64,000 nucleotides of DNA from Site-B1 sp963827785. GTDB taxonomy: Bacteria > Bacteroidota > Bacteroidia > Flavobacteriales > Flavobacteriaceae. The position numbers and the translations under genes are program-made. The stretch spans positions 48,708-112,707 of the forward strand of contig CAWHCT010000010.1 of NCBI GenBank assembly GCA_963827785.1, read 5' to 3'. The notes under the pieces are model-generated. The model saw nothing but the letters and a program-made list of their open reading frames with translations, searched no databases and had not been told where the DNA came from. Shown here one piece after another: positions 9,601 through 18,397 of the stretch; position 1 is the first letter of the stretch; each line of letters begins with the position of its first letter.

Positions 9601-11339
9601 TTAATGTAAGCTGGTATCTGGAATTAGATGGAAAGTTAGATTTGGAAGGAGAATCTCAACTTGTTCAAGGCGCAGGAAGTGTTTTAGATGCAGACAGTTC
9701 AGGCTTTATAGAAAAAGATCAGCAGGGAACTGCAAACAGTTACAATTATAATTACTGGTCTTCATCAGTTAGCCCAATTGGGGCTTCCGGAGCTAGAGGA
9801 ACAGCCGGTGTGAACGGTGAGTATACAATTGGATCCTTTTTACTTGATGGATCTGTAGCCGATAATGGGGTATATCCACAACCAATTGATTTTCAATGGT
9901 CATATACGGCCGCCGATTTTGGTAATTCTGACCCTATAACAATAAGTACCTATTGGTTATGGAAATATCATGGTACCAGCGATAATTATGGTGCATGGCA
10001 AAAAGTTTGGCCAAATACGCCCGTTTTACCGGGAGAAGGATATACAATGAAAGGATCTTCCGGGTCTGTGCCTATTTCCAGTGAACAAAATTATGTGTTC
10101 AGAGGCAAACCAAATAATGGCGATTTTACCCTGCCCCTTACTCCCGGAAATGACAGACTTATTGGTAATCCATACCCATCTGCAATGGATACAGAAAAAT
10201 TTATTTTGGATAACTTAAGCACAATTGATGGAGGAAATAACACCAATGGAAACGTATTTAATGGTGCCCTTTATTTCTGGGATCATTTTGGATCCGTTAA
10301 TTCACATTATCTTGGAAATTATGTTGGTGGTTATGCGACTCGCAACATAATTGGCGGTACCCCGGCAATTGCCAACGACCAAAGAATAAACGCCACCGGA
10401 GGTTATGGAACTAAAATACCTGGTCGATACATACCTGTGAACCAAGGGTTCTTTGTCCTGACCTCACTTGATGAAGACTTGACAGGGTTAACAACAGTTT
10501 ACGGAGGTGATATCGTGTTTAAGAACAGTCAAAGGGTTTTCAAACCGGAAGCTCCAACAAATTCTGTTTTCATGAGAAACTCAGGATCAGACAAAGCAGA
10601 ATCTGGGAAAGTTACAAATACTAGCGCAAGAATGAATGCCGAATCAGCAGATAATGGCAATGAAAGACCCCTTATTAGGTTGAGTTTTGACTCTCCAAAA
10701 GGAATTCACAGACAGATTTTAGCAGGTGCTGATAAAAACGCCAGCAACTCTTTTGATCTTGGATATGATGCCCTTTTACCAGATCTTGGTCCGGAAGATA
10801 TGTTCTGGAATATTAACGATACGCAATTTGTAATTCAAGGTGTTGATAATTTTGATCCCGATCAGGAATTACCTCTTGGTTTGATCATCAGTGAAGCCGG
10901 ATTAGCAAGAATTTCTGTTGATTCCGTTGAGAACCTGGATATCCTAACAAAGATCTATATAAAAGATAATTTGACTAAGGAAACCTATGACATTACCAAT
11001 GATCCTTTTGAAATTGAGCTGGAAGCAGGCGAATACAATGATCGTTTTGTGTTGGCTTTCCAGCCTAGATTAAAAACTTTCGATGAAGTTACTCTGGAAG
11101 AAGGTATCATTGTGTATATGAATGACTCCGGTACAGAATTGAAGATAAACAGAATTCTGGATACAACAATTGAAAGCATTAAGCTATACAATTCTTTAGG
11201 TCAGTCCTTTAACTCCTGGAATTCTAATCTAGAAAACAGAAACCTATCATTACCTGTGCATAGTATTAGCACAGGAATGTATATTGTTCAGTTGGAGACC
11301 AGTGATGGTGATATAATCAAGAAGATGATTATTGAATAA
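6645..11339 (+). CDS. Giant T9SS-secreted adhesin-like protein (DNRLRE/CBM96-like, TSP3-type repeats, LamG, type A sorting domain)
   Basis: The 1,564-residue product begins with a signal peptide ending near FSAYSQ. A DNRLRE/CBM96-like β domain occupies about 25-220. An acidic thrombospondin-3-like calcium-binding repeat (DSDNDG/DIDDDNDG) starts at about 225, a β-rich module spans about 254-440, and more DxDxDG repeats run from about 445 to 675. A LamG/concanavalin-like domain follows at about 680-835, then a long β-rich region. The last 75 or so residues (IKLYNSLGQ, STGMYIVQLET, KKMIIE) are a T9SS type A sorting domain. I prefer the ATG at 6645 over an upstream TTG at 6633 because the tandem copy starts at the equivalent ATG. 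Secretion by T9SS and cell-surface attachment are inferred; the ligand is unknown. Confidence 0.9.
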   Translation: MKKTTLLLRDAIVVFALFFSFSAYSQSTQTVDLIATKDAYIMYKSGDQPDNFGSCDKLIIDRETNDLHRALLQFNLSTIPSCAVINTAELRLNCTNEKDFDVSVFQIGATDSWDEGSSCNANGAANWNMRTSTSAWSNDGVVGNDPSDGTPLSTINVDFKGIQSWFITSLVQDWVSGTAVNNGVMLGSQDGGGDRKAEYQSTEKSGGIPPTLRVTYTVFTEDVMDSDNDGVNDSIDIDDDNDGILDTDECNSIVNPPLLNSDFEVLDILTLDGGPTDVVGSSGIWKGDASNIPNWESADTTNNYLEIWHNSQAASNDAGGQAYSGTHWAEVNATTNDGLYQDVVSAPGDVLQWTFAHRKRTGYAGSANEDIVQLLIGDPSGTMTSQGTYTSPGDSSWEIHFGQYTVPPGQTTTRLTFNAISAASGSTSSGNFIDNVQLFVVPKDCTDTDGDTVPDYLDLDSDNDGIPDIVEAGVPELSAGTGKIALASFVDANHNGMHDAYETNTPLDSDGDGIPNFKDLDSDNDAVFDVDEARTKRYVFSTLTFDNGDGDINGDGVGDGAETESFRIKVLEDGCAEYFGDGILDKYDNGNGANEFGNLDQGSAPYFVNNEDDADTPDYIDLDSNNDGIFDIAETHYANLDSDNDGIIDDTVDNDGDGLMSSFDTNDSAFGSPRDLQGKYDLFFDGRNDYVEDTSVISGWSEATLMAWIKIDPSAAGDQIIFGQNSFYIQLNSDKTISAKANGNTVSNGSALNTNQWTHVAASYSNTNSALKLFINGKEISSTTVSGALPSDSSSLTLGRQPGTDSKYFNGYIDEARVFFKALALNELQKMIYQEIEEDSGNIKGVIVPIEVTNLIDENTSIPLVWNSLKRYYRMDAFKDNVLDDLTTPEIDEGSGARIYNTKLIESQSAPLPFVTNKSGKLDVAVNDPERGINGGDVLNNESAIVRIANNDVYVDSELKQAALIVDAQDASSNPIEFSVKNDSELNVSWYLELDGKLDLEGESQLVQGAGSVLDADSSGFIEKDQQGTANSYNYNYWSSSVSPIGASGARGTAGVNGEYTIGSFLLDGSVADNGVYPQPIDFQWSYTAADFGNSDPITISTYWLWKYHGTSDNYGAWQKVWPNTPVLPGEGYTMKGSSGSVPISSEQNYVFRGKPNNGDFTLPLTPGNDRLIGNPYPSAMDTEKFILDNLSTIDGGNNTNGNVFNGALYFWDHFGSVNSHYLGNYVGGYATRNIIGGTPAIANDQRINATGGYGTKIPGRYIPVNQGFFVLTSLDEDLTGLTTVYGGDIVFKNSQRVFKPEAPTNSVFMRNSGSDKAESGKVTNTSARMNAESADNGNERPLIRLSFDSPKGIHRQILAGADKNASNSFDLGYDALLPDLGPEDMFWNINDTQFVIQGVDNFDPDQELPLGLIISEAGLARISVDSVENLDILTKIYIKDNLTKETYDITNDPFEIELEAGEYNDRFVLAFQPRLKTFDEVTLEEGIIVYMNDSGTELKINRILDTTIESIKLYNSLGQSFNSWNSNLENRNLSLPVHSISTGMYIVQLETSDGDIIKKMIIE

Positions 11340-11356
11340 AACAACTATAAATAATT

Positions 11357-11388
11357 AAAAACCCATTGCGCTTGTAGTGGGTTTTTTT
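11357..11388 (+). terminator. Rho-independent terminator after the first T9SS cargo gene
   Basis: AAAACCCATT pairs with AGTGGGTTTT (one G·U-type change) around the loop GCGCTTGT, followed by a T run. The same hairpin follows the tandem copy at 16299. Confidence 0.9.
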
Positions 11389-11498
11389 ATTGGTGCTTTC
11401 CAAAGAATAAATTTACTTGATAAACCAATTTTGGTTTTTATTTTTCAACTTATTTTAGCAATTAGGTTTTTTTAATTTATGCAGTTCATCGAAAATAT

Positions 11499-11529
11499 TT
11501 GCCGTTAGTGGGATTTTTGAGTAAGTTTG
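11499..11529 (+). promoter_or_regulatory. Promoter of the second (tandem) T9SS cargo gene
   Basis: TTG at 11499-11501, a 20-nt spacer and TAAGTTTG at 11522-11529. Spacing and distance to the ATG mirror the first copy. The leader (CCCCAAGCTATTCTAA) is also conserved. Confidence 0.85.
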
Positions 11530-11573
11530 CTTATTAACTGTAATGGCCCCAAGCTATTCTAACAGAATTTAAT

Positions 11574-14500
11574 ATGAAAAAAACTACTTTATTGTTAAGG
11601 GATGCAATAGTAGTATTCGCTATTCTCTTTACATTTTCCGCTTATTCACAAACGACTCAAACTGTTGACTTAATAGCAACACAGGATACTTACATCAAAG
11701 GTAAATCGGGAGATGATCGAACTAAAAGTAATGGAGATTGTGATGATCTTATTGTAGGAAACAAAACCACGGATCTTCAAAGGGCATTGCTCCAGTTCGA
11801 TGTATCATCCATTCCATCGGATGCATATATTGAGTCCGCCGAACTCAGGCTAGACAGTAATACCGATAAAGACATGACAATTGGTGTTTGTTGGAAGTTA
11901 CTGAAAGCCTGGGATGAAGGAAATGATTGTGGTGCTAAAAATAAAGAATCCAATTGGCTGGAAAGAACCAGTTCTGATAGCTGGTCAAGCCCTGGTGTAG
12001 TTGGGAACAATTATAATGATGGTACTCCATTATATACGATTAATGCCAATTATAAAGGTATTCATTCCTGGTTTATAACCGTCTTTAGTTCAGGAATGGG
12101 TTTCTGGTCTTTAATTAACAATGGTGTTATGCTTGGGTGTAAGATGGAGTTGATGAGGAAACAGAAGTATGAAAGTAGAGAAAAAGGAGATGATGACCTA
12201 CCAACTTTAGGGTTACTTATAGAACAGTATACGATAGTGATAATGATGGTGTTTACAATCAAATTGATATTGATGATGATAATGATGGTATTCTGGATAC
12301 CGACGAATGTACCAGTCTTACAAATCCCCCATTACTTAATTCCAATTTTGAGGCAATAGATATTTTAACTTTAGATGGCGGCTCTACGGATGTTGTAGGT
12401 ACTTCAGGAATTTGGAAAGGGGATGCCTCTAATATTCCGAACTGGTTAAGTGCTGATGCCACAAATAATTATTTAGAGATCTGGCATAATTCTCAGGACT
12501 GCATCAAATGATTCCGGTGGTCAGGCTTATTCCGGTTCTCATTGGGCAGAGGTTAACGCTACTACCAATGACGGATTATACCAGGATGTTGCCACAACTC
12601 CAGGAAATATGCTCCAATGGACATTTGCACATCGTAAACGAACAGGTTATTCAGGAAGCGCTAATGAAGATGTTATTCAATTACTTAATTGGAGATCCTA
12701 ATGGAACTTTAACATCTCAGGGTACTTTTACATCAGCGGCTGATGCCTCATGGACAATGCATACAGGTCAGTATGTAGTGCCGGCAGGACAAACAACTAC
12801 AAGATTAACATTTACAGTTCTACGAACTGCTTCAGGCTCTACAAGCTCCGGTAATTTTATAGATCAGGTTCAGTTATACTCTATTCCATCGGGATGTGAA
12901 GATTACGGATGGCGATTCAGTCCCGGATTATTTAGATCTTGATTCAGATAATGATGGTATTCCTGATATTGTTGAAGCGGGATTAGGAAGTATAAGCGCC
13001 GGAAAAGGAACAATTCCTTCTGCTTCATTTGTAGATTCTAATAACAACGGTATGCATGATGCTTTTGAGTCTAATGTTCCTTTAGATTCTGATGGAGATG
13101 GTGTTCCAAACTTTAGAGATCTGGATAGTGATAATGATGCTGTTTTTGATGTGGATGAAGCAAGGACAAAAAGATATGTTTTTGGTAACCTTGTGTTCGA
13201 TAATGGTGATGGTGACATCAATGGTGATGGAGTTGGTGATGGTCAGGAATCTGAAGCATTTAGAGAAAAAGATGATGACGGTGATGGCACTGTAGAATAT
13301 TTTGGAGATGGCATATTGGATAAGTATGATTATGGTACGGGTGCCAATGAATTTGGAAACTTAAGTCAGGGATCGGCCCCTTATTATGTAAATAATGCAG
13401 ATGATGCCGATACTCCGGATTATATAGATCTGGATTCAAATAACGACGGCATTTTCGATATAGCAGAAACACATTATGCTAATTTAGATTCCGATAATGA
13501 CGGTAAAATTGATGATACTGTTGATAGTGACGGAGATGGACTTATGAGTTCGTTTGACACAAATGATACTGCTTTTGGATCACCAAGAGATCTGCAAGGT
13601 AAATTCGATCTGTTCTTTGATGGTAGAAATGATTACGTCGAAGATACAAATGTTATGTCAGGATGGAGTGAAGCCACAATTATGGCATGGATAAAGATTG
13701 ATCCATCGGCATCAGGAGACCAATTTATTATAGGCCAGGATAATTTCTATATAGAACTCAATGAGGAAAAAGTAATTATAGCAAAAGGAAATGGCAAAAA
13801 TGTTGAAAGTGGATCTGCGTTACCTACAAATCAATGGATTCACGTAGCTGCTTCTTACAGCAATACAAATAGTGAAATTATTCTATACATAAATGGCCAG
13901 GAGGTTGATAGTTACAATACATCAGGTGCATTACCTTCAGACTCATCCAGCTTTACACTAGGGAAAAAACCTGGTAAAGACGCAGAACTATTTTAACGGC
14001 TATATTGATGAAGCACGGGTATTCTTTAAAGCTCTTGCTTTAAATGAACTTCAAAAAATGATCTATCAGGAAATTGAAAAGATGGTGGTAACATAAAAGG
14101 TGTTGTTGTTCCAATAGAAGTAAACAATTTAATATTGGATGATGATGATGATGATGAAAATACCAGTATACCATTAGTCTGGAATAGCCTGAAGCGGTAT
14201 TATAGAATGGATGCTTATAAAGATAATATTCTGGATGACTTAACTACTCCTGAAATTGATGAGGGCTCTGGTGCAAGAATTTATAATACAAAATTAATTG
14301 AACCGCAAACAGCGCCACTGCCATTTGTAACCAAACAAAGTGGACGATTAGATGTTGCTGTAAATGATCCTGTAAGAGGTATAAATGGTAGTGATGCCAT
14401 CAATTAATGAAAGTGCCATTGTTAAAATTGCCAACAATGATGTATATGTTGATAGTGACTTAAAACAGGCCGGTTTAATGATCGATGCTCAAGATGCAAG

Positions 14501-16280
14501 TTCCAATCCTATTGAATTCAGTGTTAAAAATGATTCTGAACTCAATGTAAGCTGGTATCTTGAACTGGATGGCAAATTAGACCTTGAAGGAGAATCTCAG
14601 CTTGTACAGGGTGCTGGCAGTATATTAGATGCAGATAGCTCCGGATATATAGAAAAAGATCAGCAGGGAACTGCTAACAGTTACAACTATAATTACTGGT
14701 CTTCTTCAGTTAGCCCAATTGGAGCTACAGGAGCCAGAGGAACAGCCAGTGTTAACGGTGAGTATACAATTGGATCCTTTTTACTTGATGGATCTGTGGC
14801 TGATAATGGTGTTTATCCTCGATCAATTGATTTTCAATGGTCATATACATCTGCCGATTATGGTAATTCTGATCCAATAACTATAAGTACCTATTGGTTA
14901 TGGAAATACAATGGTTCCAGCGATAATTATGGTGCCTGGCAAAAAATTTATCCAAATTCTCCTGTTTTACCGGGAGAAGGTTATACAATGAAAGGTTCAT
15001 CAGGTTCAGTTCCTATTACCAGTGAACAGAATTATGTATTCCGAGGAAAACCAAATAATGGCGATTTTACTCTTCCATTAGCTCCTGGAAATGACAGACT
15101 GATTGGTAATCCATACCCATCTGCAATGGATGCAGAAGAATTTATAAAAGATAATTTAAGTACGATTGATGGAGGAAATAATCCAAATGGAAACGTATTT
15201 AATGGTGCTCTTTATTTCTGGGATCATTTTGGGTCCGTCAATTCTCATCATCTTGGAGATTATGTGGGTGGTTATGCAACCCGCAACCTTATTGGAGGAG
15301 CTCCGGCAATTGCCAACGACCAAAGAATAAATGCCACAGGCGCAACAGGTACAAAAATACCTGGCAGATATATCCCTGTTAACCAAGGATTCTTTGTTTT
15401 GACTTCTCTTGATGAGGATCTTACGGGATTAACAACAGTTTACGGAGGAGATATCGTATTTAAGAACAGTCAAAGGGTTTTCAAACCGGAAACTCCAACA
15501 AATTCTGTTTTCATGAGAAACTCAGGATCAGACAAAACAGAATCTGGAAAGGTTACAAATACTAGTGCAAGGATGAATACTGAAACAGCAGAGAACGGTA
15601 ACACAAGACCTATTATTCGTTTAAATTTCGACTCTCCGAAAGGAATTCACAGACAGATAGTAGCTGGTGTTGACAAAAACGCCAGCAACTCTTTTGATCT
15701 AGGATATGATGCACTATTACCAGATCTTGGAGTGGAAGATATGTTCTGGAACATTGATGATACGCAATTTGTAATTCAAGGTGTTGATAATTTTGATTCG
15801 GATCAGGAATTACCACTTGGTTTAATAGTGAGTGAAACTGGTTTAGCGAAAATTACTTTGGACTCCATTGAAAATCTGGATGCCTTTACGAGAATCTATA
15901 TCAAGGATAATTTAACTAAGGAAACCTATGACATTACAAATGATCCTTTTGAAATTGACCTTGAAGCAGGTGAATACAATGAACGATTTGTGTTGGTTTT
16001 CCAGCCTAGATTAAAAACTTTCGATGAAGTTACTCTTGAACAAGGCATAATTGTATATATGAATGACTCCAATACAGAATTGAAGATAAACAGAATTCTG
16101 GATACTGAAATTGAAAGCATTAAGTTGTATAATTCTTTAGGTCAGTCCTTTAATTCCTGGAATTCCAATCTTGAGAACAGAAACCTATCTTTACCTGTAC
16201 ATAATATAAGCACAGGAATGTATATTGTTCAGTTGGAGACCAGTAATGGTGATATAATCAAAAAGATGATTGTTGAATAA
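11574..16280 (+). pseudogene. Tandem second copy of the giant T9SS cargo gene, frameshifted as written
   Basis: From the ATG (same MKKTTLLLRDAIVVF start) to the same T9SS sorting domain, this copy matches the gene at 6645 domain for domain: DNRLRE, DxDxDG repeats, LamG, β-rich region, type A sorting domain. The frame breaks repeatedly: near 12080 and 12107 (compensating), between about 12140 and 12230, and near 12499, 12689, 12903, 13990, 14079 and 14405. Translation between breaks stays closely similar to copy 1, for example 12896-13996 and 14406-16280. Promoter and terminator are intact. Either the gene decayed very recently or, as I think likelier given similar indels in atpA, the sequence contains errors promoted by read mixing between near-identical copies. 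If intact it would encode about 1,567 residues. Confidence 0.85.
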
Positions 16281-16298
16281 AACAACTATAAATAATGA

Positions 16299-16329
16299 AA
16301 AACCCATTGCGCTTGTAATGGGTTTTTTT
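16299..16329 (+). terminator. Rho-independent terminator after the second T9SS cargo copy
   Basis: A perfect AAAACCCATT/AATGGGTTTT stem around GCGCTTGT is followed by a T run. It is the duplicate of the terminator at 11357. Confidence 0.9.
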
Positions 16330-16386
16330 ATTGGCTCTTTCCAAAGAATAGATTTACTTGATAAACCAACTTGGTTATAATATATT

Positions 16387-16394
16387 TATATTTG
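16387..16394 (+). promoter_or_regulatory. -7 box (TATATTTG) upstream of acetoacetyl-CoA synthetase
   Basis: This is an exact TAnnTTTG match 22 nt before the ATG at 16417. No TTG lies at the ideal distance: one at 16371 gives a spacer of only 13. Confidence 0.5.
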
Positions 16395-16416
16395 GTTATA
16401 ATTAAAACGGTTAAGA

Positions 16417-18384
16417 ATGTCCGATAAAAAATTATGGGAAGGTGATGCAGGTTTTAAAGAAAACAGCCATTTATTTCATTTTCAGCATTGGCTGCAAAAT
16501 CATTATGATCTAAGTTTTAATAACTATCATGATCTCTGGAAATGGTCAGTTGATAATATAGAAGATTTCTGGGAAGCCATTTGGGATTATTTTAATATTA
16601 TTTCTCACAGTCCATATAAAAACATTCTTTCAAGTTACAATATGCCGAATTGCAAATGGTTTGAAGGTTCAACTTTAAACTATGCAGAACATATTTTCAG
16701 AAACTCCAGCCTAAAAGAAACTGCCATCTATTTTGGAAATGAAGCCGGAGACTACAAAGAAATAAGCTGGAATGAATTAAAACAAAAAGTGGCCTCAATG
16801 GCTTCTTATTTAAAGTCAGTTGGCGTAACAAAAGGCGATCGGGTTGTAGCGTTTTTGCCTAATATTCCCGAAGCAACTATTTCGTTTTTAGCGGTAAACT
16901 CAATAGGCGCTGTCTGGTCCAGTACATCGCCCGATTTTGGATCTGAAAGTGTTGTAGACAGATTTGCTCAGATAAAGCCAAAAGTACTTATTGCTGTTGA
17001 TGGCTATCAATACAATGGAAAGCCCTACGATAAGACTGAAATTGTCAATAGTATTGTAGATGCTTTACCAACTCTGGAAAAAGTTATCGTCTTGCCTTAT
17101 TTAAACAAAAAAGCATTAGATAATTTCCCAGAAACTTTTGTTGATATTGAAACTGTATTTAGTTCACAATCACATGAACTGACTTTTGAGCCCGTTGAAT
17201 TTAATCATCCTATATGGGTGTTATATTCTTCCGGGACAACAGGATTGCCAAAAGCAATCGTTCATTCTCATGGTGGCATATTACTAGAGCATTTAAAATA
17301 CATGGCATTCCACAACGATGTGCATAAAGGGGAGCGCTATTTCTGGTTCTCTACAACAGGTTGGATGATGTGGAATTTTGTACAATCTGCTTTACTAATG
17401 GGAGCATCCATTGTGTTGTATGATGGGAGCCCAACCTACCCTGATTTTGAAGCTTTATGGGCATTTTCAGACAAAGTAGGTGTTAATCATTTTGGAACCA
17501 GTGCGCCTTATCTGGTGGCAAGCATGAAAAAGAATATTGATGCTAAATCAAATCATGATCTGTCTTCTATTCGATCTATTAGCTCAACAGGAGCCCCTTT
17601 GCCTTACGAAGCCTTTGAGTATGTTTATAAGAACATAAAAGATGATGTCTGGTTATGCTCTATGGCTGGCGGAACAGATGTTTGTACGGCTTTTGTAGGC
17701 GGAACACCTTATTATGCTGTTCATGCTGGAGAAATACAATGCAGAGCACTAGGAGTGTTCTTATTTGCTTATGATGAAAATGAGAAACCGGTTCTTGATG
17801 AATTAGGAGAAATGGTCATTATCAAACCTATGCCTTCAATGCCAATCTATTTTTGGAAGGATAAGGATAACAAACGTTATAAAGCCAGTTATTTTGAACA
17901 TTATCCGGGAAAATGGCGACATGGGGACTTTATAAAAATTAATTCTAAAACTGATGGATTAGTGATTTATGGACGTTCAGATGCTACCCTAAATCGTCAT
18001 GGTATTAGAATTGGAACAAGCGAGATTTACAGGGCAGTTAATAAGATTCAAGAGATTGAAGATTCACTTATAGTTAATCTGGAGCTTGATGAAGGGAAGC
18101 ATTACATGCCATTATTTGTAAAACTTAAGGAGTCTTTTGAATTGACTGATAAAATTAAAACAAGGATCAATTCTCAATTAAAAAAAGAATATACACCAAG
18201 ACATGTTCCTGATGAAATTATTGAAGTAAAAGACATTCCTTATACCATATCCGGGAAAAAGATGGAAGCGCCAATAAAGAAGATCCTTTTAAAAATGCCT
18301 TTGGAAAAGTCTATCAATTTTGATTCCATGCGAAATCCGGAAAGTGTTGATTTCTTTATTGAGTTTGCTAAATCAATCAGCTAA
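16417..18384 (+). CDS. Acetoacetate-CoA ligase (acetoacetyl-CoA synthetase)
   Basis: The 655-residue length is typical of AacS-type enzymes. The N-terminal acyl-CoA synthetase cap (LWEGDAGF, then FEGSTLNYAEH) precedes the AMP-binding P-loop motif YSSGTTGLPKA at 270-280. Other adenylate-forming motifs follow, including the STGAPL segment and the C-terminal GRSDATLNRHGIRIGTSEIY hinge region. The family activates acetoacetate with ATP and CoA, salvaging ketone or branched-chain amino-acid carbon; this role is from family knowledge. It is a single gene, convergent with the PBP1A gene, 13 bp between stops. An acetyl/propionyl-CoA synthetase is less likely because of the long AacS-like N-terminus. 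Confidence 0.88.
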   Translation: MSDKKLWEGDAGFKENSHLFHFQHWLQNHYDLSFNNYHDLWKWSVDNIEDFWEAIWDYFNIISHSPYKNILSSYNMPNCKWFEGSTLNYAEHIFRNSSLKETAIYFGNEAGDYKEISWNELKQKVASMASYLKSVGVTKGDRVVAFLPNIPEATISFLAVNSIGAVWSSTSPDFGSESVVDRFAQIKPKVLIAVDGYQYNGKPYDKTEIVNSIVDALPTLEKVIVLPYLNKKALDNFPETFVDIETVFSSQSHELTFEPVEFNHPIWVLYSSGTTGLPKAIVHSHGGILLEHLKYMAFHNDVHKGERYFWFSTTGWMMWNFVQSALLMGASIVLYDGSPTYPDFEALWAFSDKVGVNHFGTSAPYLVASMKKNIDAKSNHDLSSIRSISSTGAPLPYEAFEYVYKNIKDDVWLCSMAGGTDVCTAFVGGTPYYAVHAGEIQCRALGVFLFAYDENEKPVLDELGEMVIIKPMPSMPIYFWKDKDNKRYKASYFEHYPGKWRHGDFIKINSKTDGLVIYGRSDATLNRHGIRIGTSEIYRAVNKIQEIEDSLIVNLELDEGKHYMPLFVKLKESFELTDKIKTRINSQLKKEYTPRHVPDEIIEVKDIPYTISGKKMEAPIKKILLKMPLEKSINFDSMRNPESVDFFIEFAKSIS

Positions 18385-18397
18385 ATGAAACTGGTTT

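Noticed and set aside
11574..16280. The second T9SS copy as several independent small genes
   Set aside because: The pieces align end to end with the intact neighbour and share one promoter and one terminator.
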